Position numbers and translations under genes: made by a program. Shown one piece after another: positions 27,245 through 37,176 of a stretch of DNA of 64,000 nt (position 1 is the stretch's first letter; every line of letters begins with the position of its first letter). The notes below the pieces were generated by a model, which did not search any database, had not been told where the DNA came from, and saw only the letters and a list, made by a program, of their open reading frames with translations. The DNA comes from Roseitranquillus sp963709765 (GTDB lineage Bacteria > Pseudomonadota > Alphaproteobacteria > Rhodobacterales > Rhodobacteraceae). The stretch is from positions 1 to 64,000 of the forward strand of contig CAVPXL010000006.1 in assembly GCA_963709765.1 (NCBI GenBank), given 5' to 3'.

Positions 27245-28674
27245 GGAATCTCCTTCAGGGCCGTGTAGGCGGCTCGGTAGCGTGCGTGAGCGTGATCGAA
27301 GGCGTCCGCAAGGTCGGCGCGCGGTTCGACGGTGTGGGACAGAGGCGGCGGCGCCGCGGTCAGGTCGCCTGTCGCGGCCATACGGGCGAGACGGGCCGCG
27401 CCGAACGCGGCGCCGTAATCCCCGGAGACCGGCACGTCTAGCGGGATGCCAAGCGTCGAGGCGATGGTCTCCAGCCAGTAGGCGGAACGCGCGCCCCCGC
27501 CGATCGCCAGCGCGCGCGTGAGCGTCGTTCCTGTCGCCGCCAGCGCATCACGACAGTCGCGAAGGGCGAACGCGACCCCCTCGAGCACAGAGCGTGTGGC
27601 CGCCTGTGCGTCGGTGGCATGTTCCAGGCCGATGAAGGCCCCGCGGATCGCGGCATCATTGTGTGGGGTCCTCTCGCCGCCGAGATAGGGCAGGAAGGTC
27701 GTCTGGCCGGGAGCCCTGAGCTCGCCGAGATCCTGGGTCAGAGCGACGGCATCCCGGCCCAGCAGGCGCGCGAACCAGTTCAGCGCATCGCTTGCGGACA
27801 GGATCACGCCCATCTGGTGCCATGTATCCGGCAAGGCGTGGCAGAATGTGTGGACAGCCGCTTCGGGAGCGGGTCGGTAGCCGTCCGTGGCGGCGAAGAG
27901 CACGCCCGACGTGCCAAGGGAAACGAAGGCAGCGCCCTCGGAGACGACCCCTGTACCGATAGCTGAAGCGGCGTTGTCACCACCCCCACCGGCGACCGGC
28001 AGGTTCGCACGGAACCCCCATCTTTCGGCCAGAGGTGCCCGCAGGTTGCCGGAGGGCGCGCATCCTTCAACCAGGCGCGGCATGTGCTCGCGCGACAACC
28101 CGGTCCTTTGCAGGAGCGTGTCAGACCAGTCTCGGGCAAGTGTGTCGAGCCAGGCCGTTCCTGCCGCATCTGACATGTCGCTGACGGATTCCCCGGTGAG
28201 CCAGAGACGAAGATAATCCTTCGGCAGCAGCACCTTGAAAATCTTTCTGAAGGTTTCGGTTTCATGCCTCTGGACCCAGGCAAGCTTCGGCGCGGTGAAC
28301 CCGGGAAATACGATGTTACCCGATATGGCGCGCCAATCCGGATCGGAGTCCATTTCGGCAGCCTCGGCCCGGGCGCGCGTATCGTTCCACAGAATGCACG
28401 GACGCAGCACCCGGTCCTGATCGTCGAGCAAGGTCGCCCCGTGCATCTGACCTGAGAGGCCTATCGCATCGACCCGACGGAGATCACCTATGGTGGCAAG
28501 ACGATCGAGAACCGATTCCGCCGCGGCGATCCAGTCCGCCGGATCCTGTTCCGACCAGCCGTCGTGCGGGCGCGAGACGTCGAGAGGCGCGTGCGCCTCC
28601 GCGACGGGGTTTTCGGCTTCGTCGATCAGAACCGCCTTGAGACCCGATGTTCCGAGGTCGAGTCCGAGATGCAT
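27241..28674 (-). CDS. xylB: xylulokinase
   Basis: FGGY-family kinase that phosphorylates D-xylulose. It has the N-terminal phosphate loop LGLDLGTSGLKAVLID, substrate region SGQMHGATLLD and WNDTRA, the catalytic GGGGDNAASAIG, FVSLGTSGVLF, LPYLGGERTPHND and the adenosine motif AIGGGARSAYW. The length of 477 residues is typical. ATG 28674 overlaps the ATPase stop (ATGA), and its own stop overlaps the xylA ATG, so translation is coupled along the operon. Confidence 0.95.
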   Translation of the reverse strand: MHLGLDLGTSGLKAVLIDEAENPVAEAHAPLDVSRPHDGWSEQDPADWIAAAESVLDRLATIGDLRRVDAIGLSGQMHGATLLDDQDRVLRPCILWNDTRARAEAAEMDSDPDWRAISGNIVFPGFTAPKLAWVQRHETETFRKIFKVLLPKDYLRLWLTGESVSDMSDAAGTAWLDTLARDWSDTLLQRTGLSREHMPRLVEGCAPSGNLRAPLAERWGFRANLPVAGGGGDNAASAIGTGVVSEGAAFVSLGTSGVLFAATDGYRPAPEAAVHTFCHALPDTWHQMGVILSASDALNWFARLLGRDAVALTQDLGELRAPGQTTFLPYLGGERTPHNDAAIRGAFIGLEHATDAQAATRSVLEGVAFALRDCRDALAATGTTLTRALAIGGGARSAYWLETIASTLGIPLDVPVSGDYGAAFGAARLARMAATGDLTAAPPPLSHTVEPRADLADAFDHAHARYRAAYTALKEIP

Positions 28675-29438
28675 CAGGCCGCCTTTTCCGGGCTCTTGCC
28701 GAGGATGATCATTCCCAGGATGTCGTCCTCGGTGACCTCGTTCACGTTGACGGTCCCGACGAGCTGTCCATTCTTCATGACGCTCGCCCGGTCGCAGAGT
28801 GTCATGACCTGATGGACGTCGTGATCGATCAGGAAGATGCCGATGCCCTGGCGTTTCAGCTCCTGGATCAGGTCGGCGACCATCTTGGTTTCCTGCACGC
28901 CAAGCGCCGCCGTGGGCTCGTCCATGATCAGGATGCGCGCGTTGAAGTAAACCGCCCGACCGATTGCCACCGATTGCCGCTGGCCGCCCGAGAGCGCGGC
29001 CACGGGGGTCGAGAACTTGCGGAAGTTCGGGTTGAGCCGCCCCATGATCTTGCGAGTTTCGGCTTCCTGGGCGGCGTCGTCGACGAAGCCCGTGCCGGTT
29101 GTCAGTTCCCGCCCCAGAAACAGGTTGGAGGCCGCGTCCAGATTGTCCGCCAGGGCGAGCGTCTGGTAGATCGTTTCGATGTTGTAGCGCCGGGCGTCGC
29201 GCGGGTTGGCGATCACGGCCTTCTCGCCGTTCACGTAGATGTCGCCCGAATCCTGCTGATAGGCGCCGGACAGGCACTTGATCAGCGTGGACTTTCCCGC
29301 GCCGTTGTGACCGAGCAGTCCCACGACCTCGCCCGGATAGAGATCCACCGTCACGTGGTCGACTGCCTTGACGCCGCCGAACGAGATCGAGATGTCGCGC
29401 ATCTCCACAAGAGGGGTTCCGCTGCGGTCGATGGTCAT
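28674..29438 (-). CDS. xylG: xylose ABC importer ATP-binding protein (single-domain)
   Basis: Walker A GHNGAGKST, signature LSGGQRQSVAIG, Walker B ILIMDEPTAALG and the switch LIDHDVHQ are present, with GLLGHNGAG and TIYQTLALADNL typical of sugar (CUT2) importers. Only one ATPase domain is present (254 residues), unlike the two-domain XylG of E. coli; single-domain forms are common in alphaproteobacteria and pair as homodimers. It overlaps both neighbours by four bases. It energises the permease encoded just upstream. Confidence 0.9.
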   Translation of the reverse strand: MTIDRSGTPLVEMRDISISFGGVKAVDHVTVDLYPGEVVGLLGHNGAGKSTLIKCLSGAYQQDSGDIYVNGEKAVIANPRDARRYNIETIYQTLALADNLDAASNLFLGRELTTGTGFVDDAAQEAETRKIMGRLNPNFRKFSTPVAALSGGQRQSVAIGRAVYFNARILIMDEPTAALGVQETKMVADLIQELKRQGIGIFLIDHDVHQVMTLCDRASVMKNGQLVGTVNVNEVTEDDILGMIILGKSPEKAA

Positions 29439-30730
29439 GATTTCGCTCCCAGCCGGCGGCGATAGATGATGTCGACGAGGACGGCAAAGACCAGCACGGC
29501 GCCGACCACGATGTTCTGGAACGGCGCATCGACCCCGACCATCGCCATGCCCGATTGCAGGGATTGCATGATCAGGGCTCCGAGAATGGCGCCGTAGATG
29601 GTTCCGATGCCTCCGGAAAGCGCGGTGCCGCCAATGACTGCCGCGGCGATGACCCGCAACTCGTCGAGGGTGCCTATGTCGTTGGAGTGAAACGACAGAC
29701 GGGCCGAAGCGACCACTGCGGAAATGGCGCAGAGCGAGCCCATTATGGCAAAGACCTTGACCGTCAGAAGGCGCGTGTTGATGCCCGAGAGTTCGGCGGC
29801 ATCCGGGTTTCCGCCGGTGGCGAAGATATAGCGCCCGAGCCGGGTGCGTTGCGCCACGATGGTCATGGCGACAGCGATCGCAAGCAGAAGCACGACGGAA
29901 TATGGAATGCCGTATCCTTCGGAATATCCGTCTGGCATGACCTCGCCGCGCGCGGCGAACATGCGCTCCAATCGGGCGTCGGGAACCTGGTAGCTGTTGA
30001 GAATCCACACGAAACCCAGAATGGCCACCGCGATGATCGTACCCACGAGGACCTCTGCCCAAAGCGGCTTGACGGGGAATTCGTGGCTGATCTTGGCGCG
30101 GCGGGCCTGCCATAATCCGACCACGGCCGCCGCCACGCCGAGCACGCCGAGGATCCAGCTTCCGGTTTCTCCGAGTGTCCCGTTGATGCCGCCGAACAGA
30201 AGGAAGGTTTCGTCCAGCGGGCCGATCGTCTGACCGTTCGTCAGATACCAGGCGACGTTGCGCCAGACGAGCAATCCACCCAGCGTCACGATGAACGCGG
30301 GGATCGTCAGATAGCCGACCATCCAGCCTTGAAACACGCCGATCGCGATGCCGGTCGCGATTCCGACCAGGATGGCAATTGGCGCGATGAGCGGGTTGCC
30401 GATGTCGAGCCCGAGCCATTGTGGCAGGAAGAACGTCTGGGTCATCGCCATCATGGCCGAACAGGTGGCCAGAAGCGAGCCGACGCTCAGATCAATGTGT
30501 CGGGTCACGATGATGAAGACCATGCCCGTCGCCATGATCGCGACGCTGACGGTCTGGATCGTCAGGTTGAAGACGTTGCGCGGCGTCAGGAAGCGCCCTT
30601 CGGTGACGAAGTTGAAGACCAGCGCCAGCACCAGGAAGGCACCGACCATCCCCAGCAATCGCATGTCGACTTCCAGAGCGGCGAAGAAATTCTTGCGTGC
30701 CCGCTTCGTGGTCTCAGAAGTTTCGGCCAT
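29435..30730 (-). CDS. xylH: xylose ABC importer permease
   Basis: A CUT2-family permease of about 431 residues with roughly ten or more membrane helices. The recognisable blocks are MVFIIVTRHIDLSVGSLLA, FIVTLGGLLVWRNVAW, FATGGNPDAAELSGI and VIGGTALSGGIGTIYGA. The extra central insert (residues about 190-270) is usual for XylH. The stop overlaps the ATPase start; 65 bases separate it from the binding-protein gene upstream. Confidence 0.92.
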   Translation of the reverse strand: MAETSETTKRARKNFFAALEVDMRLLGMVGAFLVLALVFNFVTEGRFLTPRNVFNLTIQTVSVAIMATGMVFIIVTRHIDLSVGSLLATCSAMMAMTQTFFLPQWLGLDIGNPLIAPIAILVGIATGIAIGVFQGWMVGYLTIPAFIVTLGGLLVWRNVAWYLTNGQTIGPLDETFLLFGGINGTLGETGSWILGVLGVAAAVVGLWQARRAKISHEFPVKPLWAEVLVGTIIAVAILGFVWILNSYQVPDARLERMFAARGEVMPDGYSEGYGIPYSVVLLLAIAVAMTIVAQRTRLGRYIFATGGNPDAAELSGINTRLLTVKVFAIMGSLCAISAVVASARLSFHSNDIGTLDELRVIAAAVIGGTALSGGIGTIYGAILGALIMQSLQSGMAMVGVDAPFQNIVVGAVLVFAVLVDIIYRRRLGAKS

Positions 30731-30795
30731 GATGCCCCCCGGTATGAGAGGCCGCGGCGATCAATGCCGCCACGGCCAGGCTGGCGCCTGTGAAA

Positions 30796-31824
30796 TCAGC
30801 TGCAGGGAGAGGGACCGTTCTGGACGCCCTGGCAAAGCGCGTCCTTCGTGATCCATCCTGCATCCACGACGGCGTCGAGGTTGTCCTTGGTGATCGGCAC
30901 GGGCTCCAAGAATTTGGCCGTGAGCGTGGTGCCGCTGGGCGAAGTCCACTCTTCGGCCCCTTCGATGTCGCTCATCGCGGTGCCCTCGGCGAGCTGGACG
31001 GCGATCGAACCGCCCTCGCGGCCGAGATCCCGCGCGTCTTTCCAGACGCTGACGGTCTGGGTGCCTTGAGCGATCCGATTCAGCGCAGCATGGTCCCCGT
31101 CCTGGCCGGAGACGGGGATGCCGTCCATGCCCTGGGCCGTCAGGGCGGCCACGGCCCCGCCGGCAGTGCCGTCGTTCGAAGCGACCACGGCATCCACCTC
31201 GTTCGCGTTGGCGGTCAGGATCTGCTCCATGTTCCGTTGGGCGTTGGCCGGTAGCCATTGATCGGTGTAGGCTTCGCCGACGATGGTGATCTTGCCGGAA
31301 TCGATGGCGTCCTGCAGGATTTCCTGCTGGCCGCCGCGCAGGAAGTCGGCGTTCGGATCGGTGGGCGACCCCTTGATCATCACGTAGTTGCCCTCGGGCA
31401 CCAGATCGAGCACCGCACGAGCTTGCATCCGGCCAACTTCAGCATTGTCGAAGGTCAGGTAGAACGCGCGCGGATCCTCGATGAGGCGGTCATAGGCCAC
31501 CACCGGGATCCCCTCGTCGGAAGCGGCCTGCACGGCCGGAATGATCGCCTGGGTGTCCTGGGCCAGGATGATGAGCGCGTCGGCTCCCTGGGCAATCAGG
31601 CTTTCCACGTCGGAAAGCTGCTTGGCCGAGGACGACTGGGCATCGGTGGACAGGTATTCCGCGCCGGCCTCTTCGAGAGCGCCCTTGATGGCCGCTTCGT
31701 CGGTCTTCCAGCGCTCTTCCTGAAAGTTGGACCAGCTGACGCCAACGGTCAATGTATCCTGCGCCCACGCTGTCGCAGTAAGGCCAACGGACATCGCCGC
31801 GGCCGACAAAAGTGCATATCGCAT
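30796..31824 (-). CDS. xylF: xylose ABC importer periplasmic binding protein
   Basis: A signal peptide (LLSAAAMSVGLTATAWAQ) precedes the diagnostic XylF start GVSWSNFQEERWKTDEA, then SLIAQGADALIILAQD, VVAYDRLIED and GTAGGAVAALTAQGM. Length 342 residues. The promoter-proximal position and strong GGAGG ribosome site suit a binding protein needed in excess. It heads the xylFHGBA operon. No xylR/ROK regulator gene is adjacent. An inverted repeat sits in the leader just before the ribosome site. Confidence 0.93.
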   Translation of the reverse strand: MRYALLSAAAMSVGLTATAWAQDTLTVGVSWSNFQEERWKTDEAAIKGALEEAGAEYLSTDAQSSSAKQLSDVESLIAQGADALIILAQDTQAIIPAVQAASDEGIPVVAYDRLIEDPRAFYLTFDNAEVGRMQARAVLDLVPEGNYVMIKGSPTDPNADFLRGGQQEILQDAIDSGKITIVGEAYTDQWLPANAQRNMEQILTANANEVDAVVASNDGTAGGAVAALTAQGMDGIPVSGQDGDHAALNRIAQGTQTVSVWKDARDLGREGGSIAVQLAEGTAMSDIEGAEEWTSPSGTTLTAKFLEPVPITKDNLDAVVDAGWITKDALCQGVQNGPSPCS

Positions 31825-31840
31825 GTAATCCTCCCTTGCA

Positions 31841-31863
31841 GATCGCCCTTCCCTCGGGCGATC
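31841..31863 (-). promoter_or_regulatory. perfect 8-bp inverted repeat in the xylF leader
   Basis: GATCGCCC and GGGCGATC flank a 7-base spacer, ending 17 bases upstream of the xylF ATG and just outside its GGGAGG ribosome site. It could be an operator or an mRNA hairpin that tunes xylF translation. Confidence 0.4.
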
Positions 31864-32042
31864 CAGTTCTCGCATCTGCGGCTGCGACCTTGGCTGAAGA
31901 TTCAGGACTTGTCACGACTTTCGCCAGAGCATTGAAATCCGGATGTGTTACCGCTGCCATTTGTCTCGATATCTGCCTCGCCGGTCGGTTTCGCGGCTTC
32001 GATGCGTGTCAGTTCGGAGGAAAGCTCCATGAAACGGAACCC

Positions 32043-33557
32043 ATGATCCGCGCCCTGGTTTTCCTGCTCCTCGCCTTGCAACCTGCCATGGCCGGGCCGT
32101 CGTTCGAGGATCGTTCGGACTCGCTCCCCGTCGAGCATGTCTATAGCGGCGATTGGGAGCATTTCGTCGGCGGGGGTGTTGCGGTCTTCGATTGCGATGC
32201 CGACGGGCGACTGGATCTCTTCGCGGCGGGGGGCACGGCCCCGGCGCGGGTCTTCAGGAACACGAGCCTTCCCGGCGGGCGGCTTTCGTTCGAACTGATG
32301 GACCTGCGCGCGATCGCGGGGACGACAGGCGCGTGGCCCCTCGACATCGATGGCGACGGGACGCTCGACCTGGCGGTGCTTCGGGTTGGACGGGATCTGA
32401 TCCTTCGCGGAACGGGCGGATGTGCGTTCGAACCATTCGACCTGGGCTTCGTGTCGTCCGATGCCTGGTCGACCGCCTTCTCCGCGACATGGGAGGCGGG
32501 GCGTGATCTGCCGACATTCGTGATCGGCACATATGTGGACCGGACCGATCCTGACGGACCGTTCGGGACCTGCGACCAGAGCCTGCTCTATCGTCCGGAA
32601 CATGGTCGCTACGATGCGCCCCGTCGGTTCAAGACTTACTGCGCACTTTCGATGCTGATATCCGACTGGCGGCGGGAGGGGCGCGCGGATCTGCGGGTCT
32701 CCAACGATCGGCACTATTACGTGCGCGGTGGCTACGAGCAGATGATCCGGCTCGACACAATGACCGAGTTGGGAGAGGCGGACGGCTGGCCCAGGGTCTC
32801 GCTCTGGGGCATGGGCGTGGCCTCGCGCGATCTGACCGGCGATGGTCGCCCCGAAGTGATGTCGACCTCGATGGGCGACCAGTTGCTCCAGATCTGGACC
32901 GAAGAAGGATATGTCGCGGCGCCCTTCGCGTGGGGTACCTATGCGCAACGCCCGTTTCTCGGCGACGACGGGCGACCGTCGACCGGCTGGCACGCGGAGT
33001 TCGGGGACGTCGACAATGACGGTCTGGATGATCTCTTCATCGCCAAGGGCAACGTCGATCAGATGCCGTCGAATGCCGCAAAGGACCCCAACAACCTGCT
33101 GATGCAGGGCGCTGACCACCGATTTGCCGAAGCGGCGCAGGAAGCCGGGCTCGCCACCACCGCACGGAGCCGCGGGGCCGCGCTTGCCGATCTGAATAAT
33201 GACGGCCTTCTCGATCTCGTGGTGGTAAACCGCCGCGCCCCCATGGAGCTTTGGCAGAACGTGACGGCAGATGCCGGCGCAGCCATCGAGGTGGAGATAC
33301 GCCAAAGTGGAGCGAACACGCGCGCCGTGGGGGCGTGGATCGAGGCGCGCATCGCCGGGCGCGTCCATTGGCGCGAGGTGACGGTGGGCGGGGGGCATGG
33401 CGGCGGGCACGCCGGGCCGCAGCACTTCGGACTGGGCAGCGCCGAAGCCGCCGATGTCCGCGTCCACTGGCCGGATGGCGCAGCATCCGCGTGGGTGCGC
33501 CTCCCTGCCGGATATCGCGGAACGATCGAACGCCGGCGGGTCAAGCCAGGGAACTAG
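32043..33557 (+). CDS. exported FG-GAP/VCBS repeat protein with ASPIC/UnbV-like C-terminus
   Basis: A signal peptide (ALVFLLLALQPAMA) leads to a beta-propeller of FG-GAP units with calcium-binding acid loops: VAVFDCDADGRLDLFA, PLDIDGDGTLDLAVL, DLTGDGRPEVMS, DVDNDGLDDLF, DLNNDGLLDLVV. The C-terminal section (AVGAWIEARIAG, VTVGGGHGGGHAGPQHFGLG, VRVHWPDG) is the ASPIC/UnbV domain found in CRTAC1-like proteins. About 504 residues, periplasmic or extracellular. It is divergent from xylF and convergent with the di-haem peroxidase, 45 bases from its stop. A function in binding or as a scaffold is inferred, not shown. Confidence 0.85.
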   Translation: MIRALVFLLLALQPAMAGPSFEDRSDSLPVEHVYSGDWEHFVGGGVAVFDCDADGRLDLFAAGGTAPARVFRNTSLPGGRLSFELMDLRAIAGTTGAWPLDIDGDGTLDLAVLRVGRDLILRGTGGCAFEPFDLGFVSSDAWSTAFSATWEAGRDLPTFVIGTYVDRTDPDGPFGTCDQSLLYRPEHGRYDAPRRFKTYCALSMLISDWRREGRADLRVSNDRHYYVRGGYEQMIRLDTMTELGEADGWPRVSLWGMGVASRDLTGDGRPEVMSTSMGDQLLQIWTEEGYVAAPFAWGTYAQRPFLGDDGRPSTGWHAEFGDVDNDGLDDLFIAKGNVDQMPSNAAKDPNNLLMQGADHRFAEAAQEAGLATTARSRGAALADLNNDGLLDLVVVNRRAPMELWQNVTADAGAAIEVEIRQSGANTRAVGAWIEARIAGRVHWREVTVGGGHGGGHAGPQHFGLGSAEAADVRVHWPDGAASAWVRLPAGYRGTIERRRVKPGN

Positions 33558-33602
33558 AAGCGCAAGCAAGAACTGTGTACAAGAAGTTGTCGCAAATCGG
33601 TT

Positions 33603-34898
33603 TTATCGATCGACGGCCAGTCCGCTCGGAACTTCCTCCGGGATCTCTGACTGACGCGCATGCGGGTCGGTCAAGGCATTGAGGAAGGCGAGGATCGCTG
33701 CGATCTCCGCGTCATCGAGTCGCTGACCCTCCCGTGTATTCGCGGCGTTGATGGCTTTCTGCTCGTCAGCATCCGACAACGGACCGAGATCGTCGAATGC
33801 GTCGGGAACGGCCAAGACCGGCGAGGCAACATGTTCCGCGCGTGGATCGATGTGATGGCGCAGGTAGCCTTCCAGCGTCGCGAAAGCGCCGGCGTGTCCG
33901 TATGGTGCGGTCAGCGCCACGTTCCTGAGCGACGGTGTGCGAAACTTGTAGGCATCCGCCGCGTCGCCGGTCACGCGCATGCGCCCGACATCGCGATGAT
34001 GGGTCTCGAAGCGCTCCGCCTTCCCGGGTCCGAACTGCGGCTCGCTCATGGCGTGAAAGGCGTGATCGCTGAGAAACGGACCGGAATGACAGGTCACACA
34101 GCCGGCCGAGCCATAGAAGAGATCCAGTCCCTTGGCTGCGCGGCCCTGCAATGGCTCCTCTCCTCGCAGATGTGCGTCGAAAGCGGAGCGGTCGCTGCGC
34201 CATTCGGCGGCGACGAAGGCCGCGATCGCGTTGGAGATGTCGGTGAAGGCGATAGGGGCACCCGCTTTGACGTGCGGATAGGTTTCGGCGAATGCATCGG
34301 CATAGGCGGGCAGATCACTTACCCGGTGAGCGATCAGATCCCAGGCACCACCGGTGCCGGTTATGCGGCCGGAGCGGACCGCGACGGAGATTTCGTTTTC
34401 GCCATAATGGCCCGCCATCTCGTCGGGCGAGAGGACCGGAAACATCGTCTGAGCCGACAGGACCCCGGAGAAACCCGCCACCATCTCGTCCTCCATGGGC
34501 GTGCGCAGGCCGCTGGGTCGCGTCGGGTCCGTCTCGATCCGCCCGTCGTGGAAGAGCTTCGTGAATTCGCGTGCCCCAAGGTTGAAAAGCGCCGGCGCAT
34601 TGCGCGCCACCCTCTGCTCGGGCGGATCTTCCGGATCGATTTCCCGCTCGGGGCCGAGGCCAACGCCGCCTTCGCCCAAGCCGAGCGACACGCCGTCCGC
34701 CGTGCCGAAGCGTGGATGATGGCAGGTTCCGCACGAAATGTTGCGGTTGCCCGACAGGATCGGATCCCAGAAGAGCAGGCGCCCCAGCGCGGCCTCGGCG
34801 GGATCGACCGGGACATACATCTCGTCAGTGACCGGCGGCGGCAGATCCGCAAGCGTGGGCCGTGATGCAACGAGAAGCAGGGCGAGTATGCGAAACAT
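33603..34898 (-). CDS. di-haem cytochrome c peroxidase / MauG-family protein
   Basis: A signal peptide (FRILALLLVASRPTLA) precedes two c-type haem sites, SCGTCHHPRFG near residue 55 and CVTCHSGPF near residue 250. The spacing and the segment LFWDPILSGNRNISC match the CcpA/MauG family, periplasmic enzymes that use peroxide or modify protein partners. The late FRTPSLRNVALTAPYGHAGAF block is also characteristic. About 431 residues; start ATG 34898. It is convergent with the FG-GAP protein gene and 72 bases from tRNA-Gly. Confidence 0.92.
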   Translation of the reverse strand: MFRILALLLVASRPTLADLPPPVTDEMYVPVDPAEAALGRLLFWDPILSGNRNISCGTCHHPRFGTADGVSLGLGEGGVGLGPEREIDPEDPPEQRVARNAPALFNLGAREFTKLFHDGRIETDPTRPSGLRTPMEDEMVAGFSGVLSAQTMFPVLSPDEMAGHYGENEISVAVRSGRITGTGGAWDLIAHRVSDLPAYADAFAETYPHVKAGAPIAFTDISNAIAAFVAAEWRSDRSAFDAHLRGEEPLQGRAAKGLDLFYGSAGCVTCHSGPFLSDHAFHAMSEPQFGPGKAERFETHHRDVGRMRVTGDAADAYKFRTPSLRNVALTAPYGHAGAFATLEGYLRHHIDPRAEHVASPVLAVPDAFDDLGPLSDADEQKAINAANTREGQRLDDAEIAAILAFLNALTDPHARQSEIPEEVPSGLAVDR

Positions 34899-34970
34899 GA
34901 GCCGAGCATGGGCGCGAGGCGAGGGCGCTGTCCAGCTCTGCCGCGACAGCGGGACGCCAGTGCCGGGACA

Positions 34971-35044
34971 TGGAGCGGGTGAAGGGAATCGAACCCTCGT
35001 CGTCAGCTTGGGAAGCTGCTGCTCTACCATTGAGCTACACCCGC
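34971..35044 (-). tRNA. tRNA-Gly (CCC)
   Basis: Minus-strand cloverleaf: acceptor GCGGGTG with CACCCGC, D arm GCTC...GAGC, anticodon loop TTCCCAA (anticodon CCC), T arm GAGGG-TTCGATT-CCCTT, encoded CCA at 34973-34971. Confidence 0.95.
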
Positions 35045-35162
35045 ACGCCGGCCCGTTTGGTAGACCCACGGAAGAAAGGCGTCAAGCGGACCTGTTGCCG
35101 TCCGATCAATGCCGATTGGCGCGGATGGGGCAGGGGCCAGGTACCCTCATGCGACGCCATGT

Positions 35163-37176
35163 TCAGCGGCGCTGTCGCCGGCGGTTCCGCGAGCCGGTGT
35201 TCCCGAAGGAAACGTCTGGCAGGGTCACTGCGCCGAGCAGGTTCGGGAAGGGCGCCGTGGCGTGGGGAATTGCGTTGGCTGCGACGAAATGTTCCTGGAA
35301 TCGCGGCTCTATTGCGGTCTCGACCTTGTGGATGTTGCGCACCAGCCGTTCGACGTCCCTGCGGGCCGCCGCATTGCACAATGCAATCCGCGCGCCTGTG
35401 CCCGCAGCGTTCCCCGCAGAGCTGACATTCTCGAGCGGCGCGTCGGGGATCATCCCCAGCACCATCGCATGAAGCGGCGAGATGTGGGCACCGAACGCGC
35501 CGGCGAGGACGATCTTCTCGACCCGATCGACTCCAAGTTCGTCCATCAGCAGTCGTGCGCCTGCGTAGAGGGCGGACTTGGCGAGCTGTATGGCCCGGAT
35601 GTCGCCCTGCGTGACCATGATGAGCGGTCCATCCGGGCGGGCATCGTGAAGCACGTAGGAATGGGTGCGGCCGTCAGGCACGCATCTTTCACTTCCGGTC
35701 TGCTCGGCCGAGCCGATCAGGCCGGAGGGATCCAGCAGCCCGGCAAGCCGCATTTCGGCGACGGCTTCGATGATGCCGGATCCGCAGATGCCAGTGATCG
35801 GGGGGGGTGATGCCCGGAATTCCGCACTGTCGGACCAGTGCTCACACCCGATGATGCGAAAGCGGGGTTCCCGTGTTTGCGGGTCGATGCGCACCCGTTC
35901 GACGGCTCCCGGCGCCGCCCGTTGACCGCAGGAGATCTGCGCGCCCTCGAACGCGGGGCCCGTGGGCGAAGAGCAGGCGAGCACGCGCTCCCGATTGCCC
36001 AGCAGGAGCTCCGCGTTGGTGCCGACATCGACAATGAGCGTCAGGGCTTCTGACAGGTCGGGCCGTTCGGACAGCGCAACAGCGGCTGCGTCGGCCCCGA
36101 CATGGCCCGCGACGCAGGGCAGGATATGGAGTTGGGCCTCCGCGTTCAGCGACAAGAGACCGAGCGTCGCCGCCGGGAGCGAGATCGAATCGGACGTGGC
36201 GAGGGCGAACGGTGCCTGCCCCAGTTCCGAAGGATCGATCCCGAGAAGGATATGGTGCATCACCGGGTTGCAAACGAGTACGGCCTCGACGACGCTCCGC
36301 CGGTCCAGATCGGCCTCGGCGAGTAGGCTGCGGGCCAGTTCGTTGAGGGCCTGCCGCACGGTTTCGGACATTTCGGCCGCTCCGCCCGGATTTATCATCG
36401 CGTAGGAGACACGGGACATCAGGTCCTCGCCGAAGCGGATCTGTGGGTTCATCACTCCGGCCGACCCGACGACGCGCCCGTCGTCGAGCGCGCATAGGTG
36501 AGCGGCAATCGTCGTCGAACCGAGATCGATCGCCAATCCGTAGAGCGGCCCATCATGGAATCCGGGCCACAGATCCAGGACATGAGCATCACGCGCATCG
36601 CGGCGCACCGCGACGGTGACGGTCCACTTGCCCTCGCGCAAGACGGTCTGGAGCCGCTGCAGCAGCCCCAGCCCGATTCTGTGCGTTCGGAATGCCCCAT
36701 TGTGATTCGAGCGCAGCGGCGAGACGCTGCGCATCACCCGAAGGTTCGTGCATGTCGGGTTGCGCAACGTCTACCAGGTAGAGACGCGTGGCAGGGTCCA
36801 TCTCGATCGGGCGGGAATCGGCCTCCTTTCTAACCACCTGGCGATGCACCTGGCTTTCGGGCGGAACATCGATCACGGCGTCCCGAAGGATCTGCGCCTG
36901 GCAGCCGAGCCGACGGCCCGCCTTCAACCCACGCTTCTCGTCGTAGCGCTCCTCGACGCTGTTCCAAGCCGAAAGGGCGTCGTCCCGCATGGTCACGCCG
37001 TGCTTGGGATGGAAGCCGACAGCGGGCGCTACCTGACATTTGGAGCAGATGCCGCGTCCGCCGCAAACGCTGTCGAGATCGACCCCGATCTGGCGCGCGG
37101 CAGCCAGTACCGTGGTGCCTGCTGCGACGTGCCCGCGGCGGCCGGAAGGCGTGAAGATGACGAGCGGGTCGGACAT
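35163..37176 (-). CDS. corrinoid-protein reactivase: 2Fe-2S ferredoxin plus ASKHA (RamA/DUF4445-like), one frameshift
   Basis: Residues 1-90 are a ferredoxin domain with SVCGGRGICSKCQV and a fourth Cys in RLGCQAQ, binding a 2Fe-2S cluster. The C-terminal part is an ATPase fold (LAIDLGSTTIAAHLCALDDG, VCNPVMHHILLGID, LIVDVGTNAELLLGN, GICGSGIIEA, IVLAGAFGAHI). Such proteins use ATP and low-potential electrons to reduce inactive Co(II) corrinoids. The frame changes near 36690, so the gene reads as two pieces; joined length is about 670 residues. The B12-, pterin- and homocysteine-binding methyltransferase parts in this window are its likely clients, replacing the activation domain of a fused MetH. 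No fused MetH is visible here. Confidence 0.87.

Noticed and set aside
31902..33569. 555-codon minus-strand open frame over the FG-GAP gene
   Set aside because: Shadow of a gene with signal peptide and repeated calcium-loop motifs.
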